Of a DNA stretch of 64,000 nucleotides, positions 54,185 through 62,510 are shown one piece after another. The notes beneath the pieces were generated by a model. It did not search any database, was not told the DNA's origin, and worked only from the letters and a program-made list of their open reading frames with translations. This DNA is from Gaoshiqia hydrogeniformans (GTDB lineage Bacteria; Bacteroidota; Bacteroidia; Bacteroidales; Prolixibacteraceae), in NCBI RefSeq assembly GCF_049347105.1, contig NZ_CP186334.1:1550001-1614000 (forward strand), written 5' to 3'. The first letter of the stretch is position 1; each line of letters opens with the position of its first letter. The translations under genes were made by a program, and so were the position numbers.

Positions 54185-55018
54185 TTATTGTTTATCCGAA
54201 TAAATCAGACCAATGATTTCTTCGAGCGCTTCGGCAAACGAGATCGGCGTCGGGCTGCACGTGCGGTCGGCGTCAACAATAAAAATCTGTTGCTTTTTTA
54301 CAGCGCTCAGGCTTTTAAACTGCTCCCAGCCTGCTTTCTCTTCGGTTCCCACGATGCCCATTAATACCACGATAATGACATCAGGGTTACGCATCAGCAC
54401 CGTTTCGCGGGTGATGCTGCCCACGGTAAGGCCGGAAGCCATATTTTCGGCTCCCGAAAAGCGTATAAAGTCGTTACAAAAGGTATTGGGAACCACTGCG
54501 AATAAGGGATTGGCTCCAATTTGCATAAACATTTTCTGCCCGGTTTGTTTTGCCGGCACCCGTTGCCTGATCTTCGTTACGCGTTCGCGAACGTCGGCAA
54601 TCAGTTGTTCGGCCGGTTGTTTCCGGCCCAGTTTTTCGCCCAGCTCAATAAACTGGCTGCAAATTTCGTCGAACGATTTCGGGGTTTCAAACACCAGCAC
54701 CCGGATACCCAGTTTACGGAAGGTTTCGATGGTTTTGGGGTTGGTGAGCGTGGTGGTGACGACCAGGTCGGGCTTCAGCATCACCGCCTTTTCGTAATTG
54801 ACCTGCACGGCCGTGGCTACCACTTCGGCATCGGTTTTACTTTGAAGGGTGCAGTAGTTGGTGCAACCCACCAATAAATCACCGGCTTCGAGCAGGTACA
54901 GGTTTTTGGTCAACGAAGGGGCCAGCGAAATAATCCGCTTCGGATACTGTGCCCCAGCGCTCAGGCTGCACAAAACAATGAGCAGTATGGCTGCTCCGGC
55001 GTAAAATCTTTTTTTCAT
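54185..55018 (-). CDS. ABC transporter substrate-binding protein, BtuF-like
   Basis: 277 residues from ATG 55018 (MKKRFYAGAAILLIVLCSLS), which starts a signal peptide; the longer frame to 55237 would run through the riboswitch and is rejected. Class III binding-protein fold: PKRIISLAPSLTKNLYLLEA, DLVVTTTLTNPKTIETFRKL, then a long helix and NTFCNDFIRFSGAENMA. The long linker helix class binds cobalamin, heme or siderophores. First gene of the operon and directly behind the riboswitch. Confidence 0.88.
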   Translation of the reverse strand: MKKRFYAGAAILLIVLCSLSAGAQYPKRIISLAPSLTKNLYLLEAGDLLVGCTNYCTLQSKTDAEVVATAVQVNYEKAVMLKPDLVVTTTLTNPKTIETFRKLGIRVLVFETPKSFDEICSQFIELGEKLGRKQPAEQLIADVRERVTKIRQRVPAKQTGQKMFMQIGANPLFAVVPNTFCNDFIRFSGAENMASGLTVGSITRETVLMRNPDVIIVVLMGIVGTEEKAGWEQFKSLSAVKKQQIFIVDADRTCSPTPISFAEALEEIIGLIYSDKQ

Positions 55019-55116
55019 TCCACATTGGGCATTTCGCCTCAGAGAAATCGAATGGGAAGAATGATTACTTTCCAACGATCTTTTTTCCCCGAAGATCAGG
55101 TTAAACATTTTATTTT

Positions 55117-55295
55117 GCCGGCAGGTCTTCTGGCTCGCCCTCCTTCGGGCCTTCCCATCCGGCAGTGGCCGGACAGTGGCGTAAGTTCCGAAGAAACATA
55201 CAGGCTTACAGCAGCGGGGACTGCTCCGGATTTGCACCGGATTCCCTTATTAAGGCGCTTTCCTGCTCAACAGGAAAGATAGCCACCGAAACGCT
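55117..55295 (-). ncRNA. Cobalamin riboswitch
   Basis: On the minus strand the leader shows the cobalamin aptamer in order: GGTGGC near its 5' end (55287-55282), GGGAATCCGGTGCAAATCCG, GAGCAGTCCCCGCTGCTGTA, GCCACTGTCC, GCCGGATGGGAAGGC and the B12 box GAGCCAGAAGACCTGCC (55135-55119). It precedes the BtuF-like start by about 100 bases. Adenosylcobalamin binding should lower expression of the operon. The B12 box is almost identical to the consensus. Confidence 0.95.
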
Positions 55296-55296
55296 G

Positions 55297-55327
55297 CAAA
55301 AGTAGGAAATAATAATGCTTCCTGCAA
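55297..55327 (-). promoter_or_regulatory. Promoter of the riboswitch-controlled operon
   Basis: TTG at 55327-55325 is followed after 20 bases by TACTTTTG (55304-55297), matching the Bacteroidota promoter. Transcription would start at about 55291, right at the 5' edge of the aptamer, which supports both calls. Confidence 0.65.
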
Positions 55328-55572
55328 TTGCGGTCCTTGCCCGGGCAGACTCATCCTTTCCTTTCGATTACGGTTTTCGCAGGTTGAACAGATTGTTCTA
55401 TCTCATCTCCCGGCAGGAAGCATCGTTTAAAAGGATATCCGGCGGGTGAGTTCCTGGTATTTTTTTCACCGTTATAATGATTAACCGGGCGATATCACTT
55501 TCATCTGCGGGAGCCCCATAAGCATATTGGTATTTCGGGCTCGTTGCTTTTTTTCATCTGTATCCCGCAAAA
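55328..55572. other. Intergenic spacer between the B12 operon and the HU-HIG gene
   Basis: No gene is convincing here. ATGCTTCCTGC (55315-55325) is repeated inverted as GCAGGAAGCAT (55413-55423), enclosing 87 bases. A start-less minus-strand frame of about 50 codons (near 55410-55560) looks weakly protein-like but cannot be supported. Confidence 0.4.
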
Positions 55573-55638
55573 TTTTCTCCTAAGAGAAAATAAATTTCCA
55601 TATAGGAGAAAAAATATTTTCATATAGAAGAAAATTTT
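55573..55638. repeat. Three operator-like 22-bp repeats upstream of the HU-HIG gene
   Basis: Three units start at 55573, 55595 and 55617, an exact 22-base period. Each has a pyrimidine arm, an AT centre and a purine arm: TTTTCTCCTAAGAGAAAA, TTTCCATATAGGAGAAA and TTTTCATATAGAAGAAAA. The arms are partly inverted repeats. Two helical turns of spacing put equivalent faces in line, as in cooperative regulator sites. Confidence 0.7.
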
Positions 55639-55701
55639 GCTGCATCAAGATGAAAATAAATTGACGCCTAAATACAATGTTAAATTATTTATTAACAAAA
55701 C

Positions 55702-55732
55702 TTGACTTATTGAAATCATTGTCATAAATTGT
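55702..55732 (+). promoter_or_regulatory. Promoter of the HU-HIG gene
   Basis: TTG at 55702-55704 and TAAATTGT at 55725-55732, 20 bases apart, form a near-consensus Bacteroidota promoter. It lies 64 bases after the last 22-bp repeat and about 40 bases before the ATG. Confidence 0.5.
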
Positions 55733-55773
55733 CTTTAATTATCATATTACCAATTTTTAATTAATCTCCAAAC

Positions 55774-56148
55774 ATGCTGAAATACAAATTAGTTGAGCGT
55801 GGCAATCCAAGTGATCCCACCGCACCAAAAAAAATTTACGCATCGCCTGTAAAAAACGGCACTAAAACCATTAGCTCATTAAGTGGCGATATCGCCGATA
55901 TCTCGTCGCTGAGCCGGGGCGATATCAATAACGTGATTACCAACCTGGTAGAACGAATCCCCAAAGATTTACTCGACGGGAAATCTGTCAGCCTGGGCGA
56001 ACTCGGAACTTTACGCGTAAGCTTTAGCAGCGAAGGTGTTGAAGATGAAAAAGATTTTCACACCTCAAAAATTAAGGGTCTCAAAGTCATTTTTACCCCC
56101 GGTAAACTCATCAAGGACGAACTGAAGAAGGCAAAATTTAACAAATAG
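55774..56148 (+). CDS. HU-family DNA-binding protein (HU-HIG type)
   Basis: 124 residues. The fold is the HU/IHF-like HIG domain found in Bacteroidota: MLKYKLVERGNPSDPTAPKK, SSLSRGDINNVITNLVERIP, GKSVSLGELGTLRVSF and the closing KGLKVIFTPGKLIKDELKKA. It probably binds DNA as a dimer in nucleoid organisation; family members are often linked to surface polysaccharide or fimbrial regulation. It stands alone, with a three-fold repeat and a promoter before it and a terminator after it. Confidence 0.9.
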   Translation: MLKYKLVERGNPSDPTAPKKIYASPVKNGTKTISSLSGDIADISSLSRGDINNVITNLVERIPKDLLDGKSVSLGELGTLRVSFSSEGVEDEKDFHTSKIKGLKVIFTPGKLIKDELKKAKFNK

Positions 56149-56175
56149 GGCAGAAACAAACCTGATTTTTTCGAT

Positions 56176-56210
56176 GAGAGATGCGGGCAGCTGCCTGCAT
56201 CTCTCTTTTT
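56176..56210 (+). terminator. Rho-independent terminator after the HU-HIG gene
   Basis: GAGAGATGC and GCATCTCTC form a 9-bp stem, extended inside by GGCAG/CTGCC, followed by five T. It begins 27 bases after the stop. Confidence 0.88.
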
Positions 56211-56228
56211 ATGTGCGGCTGACCGGAC

Positions 56229-58664
56229 TTATTCGTATTGAAGCACGTCCCGCAGGTTCATCCGAAAAACCCGCCGGGCCAGGATCAGGATTACCGAAAA
56301 GATCATCAGCGACAAAAGCAGCGTTGGCAGCACAAAAAACCAGATATGCAGGTCGATGCGATAAATGTAGGTTTCCAGAAACCAATGTTGATACCCGTAA
56401 AATGAAAGAGGAACAGCCACCACAACGGCTACGGCAAATTGCAGCATCAGTTGTTTCGACAACAACCCCGCCACTTGGTTCATTTCGGCGCCCAGCGCCT
56501 TCCTGATCCCGAGTTCCTTCAGGTTCTGGTTGATGGTGATTAAGATCAAACCAATCATACCGATGACGGCGATGAAAATAGCCAGAGCCGAAAATAAGGT
56601 AAATACCGATGCAAAGGTGTTGTCGGGCTTCAGGTCGAGCCGCATCTTATCGTCGAGCGAAAAATATTCAAACGGCTGATCGGGGTACACCGTCTCGTAC
56701 AGGGATCGTAATTTGGGTATCAGCGAAGCAAAAGCGCCGGCCGGCATACTTCCGGGCTTAAGGGTGATAAAGGTTTTTTGCCGGTCGCTCAGCGAGATAA
56801 CGGTTGGCACCGGCTCTGTTTTTACCGACTTATAATGAAAATCATCGACCACCCCGATCACCAGCCATTCGCGGTCGGGCCCGTTTACCACCACCTGGTT
56901 TACCACGTCTTCGGGCTTGCTGTAGCCCAAACGTTCCATCGCCAGTTTGTTCATCAGAATCGTTTGCCGGCTCGCCTGTTCATTTTCATGAAACTTTCGC
57001 CCGGCAAGTAGTTTGATGTTGTAAAAGTCGACGAACCGGTCGTCGGCAGCAATCAGGAAATAGGCCTTCGTGTCTGTTCCGTCGTACCCTTTACGGCGTC
57101 CCGAAAACCAGTTATTGATTTCCTGGCCGGGAATGTCGGAAGAAAAGGTAAAGTCGCTCACCTCGGGCAATTCGAGCGCCCGGTTTTTAAACAACATCAG
57201 CTTGCCGGCCCGCACATCTTCCTGGTCGGCTGTTCGCGGCGCCCGGACCACCAGGCCAGAATGATAATCGACACCCATTTCTTTTTTCATTAAAAACGAA
57301 GCCTGCCGGAAGGTCACCAGGGTACCGGTGAGCAAGGCGATTGAAATGATAAACTGAACGGTAATTAACCCTTTGCGGAACGTCAGTCCTTGTGCCGTAT
57401 TCTTAAATTTTCCCTTTAAAACAGCAACCGGTTTGTACGACGAAAGCGCCAGGGCCGGATATAAACCTGATGTTGCAATTCCGACGGCAAATACCAATAA
57501 ACCGGTGCGGATAAAGCCGGGCTCAGCCCATAAATTGAAATCGCGGATATTGGTTACCGACTTAAAGAACGGATTGATCAGCAAAAACAACAACAGGGTG
57601 ATCGCCAGGCAAGCCAGGTTAAAAAGAAGGGCTTCTGAAAGAAACTGACTGACCAGACTGATTTTCCGGGCGCCGTTTATTTTCCGGATACCGATTTCGC
57701 GCGCCCTTTCCAACGACAGGGCGGTCACCAGGTTGATGTAATTGATCCAGGCAACCACGAGCAGAAAAACGGCAAACCCGAAAAGTATATTCATAATTTT
57801 CGGATTGCCGGGCTGTTCGGTTTCGTATTCGATGTTCGAGTACAAATGGATATCGGGAATGGGCTGAAGAAAATACTGATCGCGCGTTTGGCTGGCCTCC
57901 AGGCCCGCAAGATAGTTTTGGGCAACCATGTCGGGCAGAGCCCGCTTGCAAAACTCTTCGTGATTGACCCCCGGCGCCAGTAAAATGTAGGTATGGAACC
58001 CATCGAACGACCAGTTGGCGTACAGACCCGGCCGGCTTGCCAAATAGGTTTCGAGCGAAAACAGAAAATCGGTTTGAAGGTGCGAATTAGCGGGAATATT
58101 TTTGTAAACCGCCGTAACCGTATAATTCTCGGTCCCGTTTACCTTTAGTATTTTGCCCAGGGGATTGTCGCCGGCAAAATACCGTTGGGCAGCCCGCTCC
58201 GAGATCGCCACCGTATTGGGTTGATCGAGGCACGATTTTGTTCCCCTGATCAGGGGAATTGTAAATAAGCTGAAGATTGAACCGGTTGAATTGTATGTCT
58301 TTTCTTCGTTGAAAAAAACCTTGTCGCCCACAACATTTTCGGCGGTTACCGAAATATTGTATTTTCTTGTAATGACAGCCCAATCCTGCACCTCGCTGTA
58401 GTTTTCCTGCAACCATTTTCCCGAAGGGAAAAATGAATTGGCCGTTTTCCACTGAAGTTTCCCATGCTGGTAACGATCATAAACAAGCCGGCACAGGCGG
58501 GAGCCGTTTTCGTGATAACGGTCGAAACTGCGTTCAAAAAAAACATATTCAAAAATGAACAGCGAGCTCAGAATACCGATGGTTAATCCAACGGCATTGA
58601 TGACGGAGATGACAGTGTGTTTTCGCAGGTTACGGAAAAAGATCTTCAGAAAGTTCAGGTTCAT
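56229..58664 (-). CDS. ABC transporter permease, FtsX/MacB type (first)
   Basis: 811 residues from ATG 58664 (MNLNFLKIFFRNLRKHTVIS); an ATG 7 codons earlier is possible. Architecture: one N-terminal membrane helix, a periplasmic MacB-PCD domain, three helices (FtsX core), a second PCD and a final three-helix FtsX core ending RVFRMNLRDVLQYE. The motif ALSLERAREIGIRKINGARK and its second version KELGIRKALGAE mark the transmission helices. Such duplicated-FtsX permeases work with a LolD-like ATPase in peptide, antibiotic or lipoprotein export, or in mechanotransmission. It lies 29 bases after the ATPase gene. Confidence 0.92.
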   Translation of the reverse strand: MNLNFLKIFFRNLRKHTVISVINAVGLTIGILSSLFIFEYVFFERSFDRYHENGSRLCRLVYDRYQHGKLQWKTANSFFPSGKWLQENYSEVQDWAVITRKYNISVTAENVVGDKVFFNEEKTYNSTGSIFSLFTIPLIRGTKSCLDQPNTVAISERAAQRYFAGDNPLGKILKVNGTENYTVTAVYKNIPANSHLQTDFLFSLETYLASRPGLYANWSFDGFHTYILLAPGVNHEEFCKRALPDMVAQNYLAGLEASQTRDQYFLQPIPDIHLYSNIEYETEQPGNPKIMNILFGFAVFLLVVAWINYINLVTALSLERAREIGIRKINGARKISLVSQFLSEALLFNLACLAITLLLFLLINPFFKSVTNIRDFNLWAEPGFIRTGLLVFAVGIATSGLYPALALSSYKPVAVLKGKFKNTAQGLTFRKGLITVQFIISIALLTGTLVTFRQASFLMKKEMGVDYHSGLVVRAPRTADQEDVRAGKLMLFKNRALELPEVSDFTFSSDIPGQEINNWFSGRRKGYDGTDTKAYFLIAADDRFVDFYNIKLLAGRKFHENEQASRQTILMNKLAMERLGYSKPEDVVNQVVVNGPDREWLVIGVVDDFHYKSVKTEPVPTVISLSDRQKTFITLKPGSMPAGAFASLIPKLRSLYETVYPDQPFEYFSLDDKMRLDLKPDNTFASVFTLFSALAIFIAVIGMIGLILITINQNLKELGIRKALGAEMNQVAGLLSKQLMLQFAVAVVVAVPLSFYGYQHWFLETYIYRIDLHIWFFVLPTLLLSLMIFSVILILARRVFRMNLRDVLQYE

Positions 58665-58693
58665 CTCAGTTATTTTTATTTTCATTGCCAGGT

Positions 58694-59383
58694 TCAGGCC
58701 GATTCATATCTTTTCGGATGATCTTCCCGCATCATCCCGTCTTCGAGGCGGATGATGCGTTTTCCGTAACCGGCAAACTTCTCGTTGTGGGTCACCTGGA
58801 TGATGGTCATTCCTTCCCGGTTTAATGTTCTCAGCACGTCCATAATCATTTCGCCCTGCGTTGAATGCAGGTTTCCGGTAGGTTCGTCGGCCAGCAGCAA
58901 TTTGGGTTTGCCGACAATGGCGCGCGCGATGCCCACCAGTTGCTGCTGCCCGCCCGAAAGCTGCGCCGGGAACAAATCTTTTTTGGCCACCATGTTGAAG
59001 CGGTCGAGCAGGTCGGCCACCATCGCCTGACGGTCGCGGCTTTTCACCCCCTTATATATCAGCGGGGTTTCTATGTTTTCATACACGGTCATTTCCTCAA
59101 TGAGGTGGTAGGCCTGGAAAATAAAGCCTATGAAGTTGCGGTGGTATTCCACCTTTGCCTTTTCTTTCAGGCCGAGCACAGAGCTGCCGAACAATTCATA
59201 CCCGCCTTCCGATGGTTCATCGAGCAAACCAATGATGTTCAGCAAGGTGGATTTTCCGGAACCGCTGGGCCCCATCACGCTGACAAATTCACCTTCAGTT
59301 ACCGCGAGATTAATGTCTTTTAATACAAAGGTTCGTTGAAATCTGGAATCGTAGTATTTGTCGATGTGCGATAGTTTGATCAT
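58694..59383 (-). CDS. ABC transporter ATPase, LolD/MacB-like
   Basis: 229 residues. Walker A GPSGSGKST (38-46), Q-loop FIFQAYHL (87-94), signature LSGGQQQ (142-148), Walker B LLLADEP (162-168). The D-loop reads NLHS (171-174) where NLDS is usual, and the residue after LSGGQQQ is Leu, not Arg; from memory both are normal in this Bacteroidota subfamily. The H-loop His is in IIQVTHNEKFAGYG. It energises the neighbouring FtsX permeases. Confidence 0.92.
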   Translation of the reverse strand: MIKLSHIDKYYDSRFQRTFVLKDINLAVTEGEFVSVMGPSGSGKSTLLNIIGLLDEPSEGGYELFGSSVLGLKEKAKVEYHRNFIGFIFQAYHLIEEMTVYENIETPLIYKGVKSRDRQAMVADLLDRFNMVAKKDLFPAQLSGGQQQLVGIARAIVGKPKLLLADEPTGNLHSTQGEMIMDVLRTLNREGMTIIQVTHNEKFAGYGKRIIRLEDGMMREDHPKRYESA

Positions 59384-59415
59384 ATCATGTGTTTAAATTA
59401 ATTGTCTGAATCAGG

Positions 59416-59481
59416 ATTTTACTCATACCGCAATGCCTCCACCGGGTTACGCATGGCGGCCTTCCAGCTTTGCCAGCTTAC
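59416..59481 (-). pseudogene. Ghost of a lost FtsX permease (last ~20 codons)
   Basis: The minus strand reads VSWQSWKAAMRNPVEALRYE and stops at 59419, the exact way FtsX-type permeases of this group end; the intact gene at 59955 ends QTIKAATRNPVEALRYE. Only these ~20 codons remain, cut off at the edge of the DUF559 cassette. ATTTTACTCATACCGCAA is shared as a direct repeat at 59416 and 59952, because both are permease 3' ends. Confidence 0.75.
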
Positions 59482-59909
59482 TGTTTCACCCCTAAATCCC
59501 CTGAAAGAGGACTTAAAAGCTCCGCTCTGCGCCTCTTGCATGTTTCAACTAATTGGTCTTTCACCCGGTCAAAATCTTTTTCAATTTCTTCATTCGTGAA
59601 GCGAACAACCTTTATTCCCCATTCATTCAGTTCTGCTTCCCTCCCAAGATCATATGCAGCCTGTTGTTTTGATTTATGGATGCCTCCGTCGACTTCGATC
59701 ACCAATCTCAGCGGATGGCAATAAAAGTCCGCAATAAAAATATCAACCGGATGTTGCGGTCTGAATCGAAATCCCAACATTTTCCTTCCCTTTAACTCTT
59801 CCCAAATCTTTAGTTCCGAAGGCGTCATATTCTCCCTCATAAATTTTGCCCTCTCAAAAATTATTGGTTTGGCATTATAAAACATCGAAACATTGTCGCT
59901 TATACTCAT
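59478..59909 (-). CDS. DUF559-domain endonuclease-like protein
   Basis: 143 residues, a single DUF559 domain of the PD-(D/E)xK nuclease superfamily, related to Vsr. Key residues are Asp61 and the Glu72-x-Asp74 pair in IADFYCHPLRLVIEVDGGIH, with the front motif MRENMTPSELKIWEELKGRK and the end VVRFTNEEIEKDFDRV. The first ATG (59909) or one 8 codons later can serve. The last ~12 residues are encoded by the left inverted repeat of the cassette. Its stop codon lies in the permease remnant, so the frame runs out of the cassette into host DNA. Function unknown; a selfish or homing-type nuclease is plausible. Confidence 0.85.
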   Translation of the reverse strand: MSISDNVSMFYNAKPIIFERAKFMRENMTPSELKIWEELKGRKMLGFRFRPQHPVDIFIADFYCHPLRLVIEVDGGIHKSKQQAAYDLGREAELNEWGIKVVRFTNEEIEKDFDRVKDQLVETCKRRRAELLSPLSGDLGVKQ

Positions 59910-59950
59910 CCGTTTTCTTTTAAAGCCCCTTTCAGGGGTTTGGGGTGAAA
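59484..59950. mobile_element. DUF559 cassette bounded by ~35-bp imperfect inverted repeats
   Basis: The left end (59484-59519) begins TTTCACCCCTAAATCCCC and ends GGACTTAAAAG. The right end (59917-59950) reads CTTTTAAAGCCCC... to ...TTTGGGGTGAAA, which is its near reverse complement. Each end also folds on itself (CCCCTTTCAGGGG on the right). The DUF559 gene fills the inside. The cassette interrupts an ABC exporter operon and carries no transposase, so mobility, if any, would use the endonuclease or outside help. I know similar C-rich repeats near DUF559 genes in other Bacteroidota only from memory. Confidence 0.65.
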
Positions 59951-59954
59951 AATT

Positions 59955-62330
59955 TTACTCATACCGCAACGCCTCCACCGGGTTACGGGTGGCAGCTTTA
60001 ATTGTTTGATAACTGGTGGTTAGTAAAATAATAACAAAGAGTATCCCTGCGCCCAGGCCAAACACCCAGGGTTGCACATGCAGTTTATTGGCGCCCGGGA
60101 TCCATTCGTACACCCACCAGGCTGCAGGTATGGCCACCAGCAAGGCAAAAAACAGCAGGACAAAATATTCGCGACTCAGCAGGTAAAAGATGTTGACGGA
60201 AGTGCTTCCGTTGATTTTGCGTACGCCTATTTCCTTGGTCCGGCGGAAAACAGTGAACGAAACCAGGCCCAACAAGCCGATCATGGCCAAAAAGATATTA
60301 AAGACCGTAAAAAACAGGATGGTACGATTAACTGCATGATAAATTTTAAAGCTGTTTTCGTTGGCAAAGGCCATTGGCAGGTCGTTAAATTCGAAGGGAT
60401 CGTTCGGAAAGGCTGCTTCGAACTCGCGGGCCAGGATCGTTTTAGCTTCCTGGTAACTGGGTGGGTCGACCCGGAAAGCAAAAGTCCAGGTGCCGGTAAT
60501 TTCCTCGGGGGCCAAAACCAGGATGGATGGCTCAATGCCATTGTGCATATCCTTGTAAATGTAATTTTTCACTATGCCAACCACTGTAAGCCGGTTATTA
60601 TTCAGCCGTTTGCCAATGGGGTCGTCCCAGCCGAAACACTGGGCCGCAGTTTCGTTAATCAGGCAGGCTTTGCCCGCATCGCCCGGGAACGAGCGTGAAA
60701 AATCGCGCCCGGCAATCAGCGAAATACCCATATTCCGTACATAGTCGTAGCCAACATCATTAAACCGGCAATTGATCTTTTCGTCCTGATCGGCCCCTTC
60801 CCAGTTAGTCATCCCGCCGCCGAAGCTGACAAACGGGATGTGTTTTGACATGGAAGCGTCAATTATTTCGGGGTGTTGCAGCAAACGGTCGCGCAACTGG
60901 CTGAAGTTTGTCCCGCTTTTCGAGACCGTCATCTTCGTGTAAAGCATATTTTCCTTGTTAAACCCCAAATCTTTTTGGGCCAGATGTCTGATTTGCAGTG
61001 AAAGCGACAGCGTGATTAAAATCAGGAAAACGGAAATGGCAAACTGGGAGGTAACCAGCGCTTTTTTCAGGCTGAATTTTTCACGGCCCTTACCAAATAA
61101 TTCACCTTTAAACAACGACACGATTTTATTGGATGATAAAAACACGGCCGGGTAAATACCCGATAAGAACCCGACTCCCAGTGAAATCAGGATGGTTAGC
61201 CCGATAAACGGCCAATGGCCCGAAAAGCCGAAATCGAGTTGGCGGCCAACAATCCCGGCAAAAACCGGGAGGAAAAGGACAACCAGTAAAAAGGCCAATC
61301 CCAGGGCAAGCAGTGCAATGAGCATGGTTTCGCCTAAAAATTGCACCAGGAGCGTTAGCCGGGTACTGCCGCTTACTTTTTTCACGGCGACTTCTTTTCC
61401 GCGGGTAGAAGCATTCGCTGTAGTCAGGTTAATGTAGTTGAATGCCGACATCATCAGGATAAACAGACCAATCAAGCCGTACAACAGCAGTACTACGTAG
61501 TAGTGGCCATTCCCGTTGAAATCGAGGTAAAGCAAATTCATCGGGCACAGTTGGAGTTCTTCGAATTCAGCACCGCGAAATCCGGCGAAAACGGGTTTTA
61601 TTTTTTGCTCAAGCAACTTGTAATCTACGTCGGGTCTGAGCAGGGTAAAAGTCATGCAATCGCCGGTGTAGAGGTCGCTCCGGCTGATACCGTCGGTTTG
61701 CTTTAAGGTTGAAAATGAGATGAGGTAATTGGGCCGTATCGTCGTATTATCGGGCAAATCGGCGTAAACACCCGTCACTTTCAGGTCGAACTTCTTCTCA
61801 AGAGTGACGGTTTTTCCTAAAGCCTTTTCGCCGGGAAAGAGCTTTTCGGCTAATGTTTCCGACAACATCATGCTGAATGGTTCCGCTAAGGCATGTTGCC
61901 GGCTGCCCTCAATAAAATGATAAGTAAATACGTCGAGATAGCAACTGTCGGCACAAATCCCTTCGTTTTCGTAAACCTGACGTTCGGGAACAGAGGCCAG
62001 GAATTTGCCGCCATACTCCCGGATTACCGTCACCTTTTCAAATTCGGGAAACTGTTTTTCGAGCAATTGGGCCGTAACGGGGCGCGAATGCGGCGAAATA
62101 TCGTTCCCGTCCATGGCATACCTGGTTTTGGCATAATGACGCTGCACCCGGTAAATCCGGTCGTAGTTGGCGTTAGCCTTGTCCCAGCACAATTCGTGCT
62201 GAATGAACAGCCCGATCAGGATAAAAGCGGTGAAACCCAGGGCCAGCCCGAAAACATTGATGAGTGAATACCCTTTGTGTTTTAAAAGGTTTCGGACCGA
62301 GATTTTAAAAATGGTGCGGAACATGGTCAA
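59955..62330 (-). CDS. ABC transporter permease, FtsX/MacB type (second)
   Basis: 791 residues (start at 62330, or two codons later). The same duplicated-FtsX plan: RTIFKISVRNLLKHKGYSLI at the front, the first transmission motif ANASTRGKEVAVKKVSGSTR, FSVRRTKEIGVRKINGSTSV-like second motif (FRRTKEIGVRKINGSTSVNI) and the C-terminus KAATRNPVEALRYE. It is upstream of the DUF559 cassette and the ATPase in the same direction. A 35-base perfect inverted repeat stands about 100 bases before the start. Confidence 0.92.
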   Translation of the reverse strand: MTMFRTIFKISVRNLLKHKGYSLINVFGLALGFTAFILIGLFIQHELCWDKANANYDRIYRVQRHYAKTRYAMDGNDISPHSRPVTAQLLEKQFPEFEKVTVIREYGGKFLASVPERQVYENEGICADSCYLDVFTYHFIEGSRQHALAEPFSMMLSETLAEKLFPGEKALGKTVTLEKKFDLKVTGVYADLPDNTTIRPNYLISFSTLKQTDGISRSDLYTGDCMTFTLLRPDVDYKLLEQKIKPVFAGFRGAEFEELQLCPMNLLYLDFNGNGHYYVVLLLYGLIGLFILMMSAFNYINLTTANASTRGKEVAVKKVSGSTRLTLLVQFLGETMLIALLALGLAFLLVVLFLPVFAGIVGRQLDFGFSGHWPFIGLTILISLGVGFLSGIYPAVFLSSNKIVSLFKGELFGKGREKFSLKKALVTSQFAISVFLILITLSLSLQIRHLAQKDLGFNKENMLYTKMTVSKSGTNFSQLRDRLLQHPEIIDASMSKHIPFVSFGGGMTNWEGADQDEKINCRFNDVGYDYVRNMGISLIAGRDFSRSFPGDAGKACLINETAAQCFGWDDPIGKRLNNNRLTVVGIVKNYIYKDMHNGIEPSILVLAPEEITGTWTFAFRVDPPSYQEAKTILAREFEAAFPNDPFEFNDLPMAFANENSFKIYHAVNRTILFFTVFNIFLAMIGLLGLVSFTVFRRTKEIGVRKINGSTSVNIFYLLSREYFVLLFFALLVAIPAAWWVYEWIPGANKLHVQPWVFGLGAGILFVIILLTTSYQTIKAATRNPVEALRYE

Positions 62331-62431
62331 TTAATTTTTTTTACAATCTGAACCCCGGGGCCAAAAAAAATGCCACATTACCAATGCCTTGACTATTCGT
62401 GATTTAACAACAGCTGCATCCCATCATTCTA

Positions 62432-62466
62432 TCAAAATATTTGACAGGCAATGTCAAATATTTTGA
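62432..62466. promoter_or_regulatory. 15-bp perfect inverted repeat upstream of the exporter operon
   Basis: TCAAAATATTTGACA, five bases, TGTCAAATATTTTGA: a perfect 15+5+15 palindrome in the gap between the small membrane protein gene and the permease gene. It could be an operator or an AT-rich transcript hairpin. Confidence 0.65.
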
Positions 62467-62510
62467 CACAAATGCCTCGAATCCGCCACTTCGGAGTTTA
62501 GCCGTCCAAC

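Noticed and set aside
55019..55237. N-terminal extension of the BtuF-like protein
   Set aside because: The extra 73 codons run through the B12 riboswitch; structured RNA explains this stretch and the signal peptide starts at 55018.
55410..55560. Start-less minus-strand frame of ~50 codons upstream of the riboswitch
   Set aside because: It has no start codon and no recognisable motif; protein-like look may be chance.
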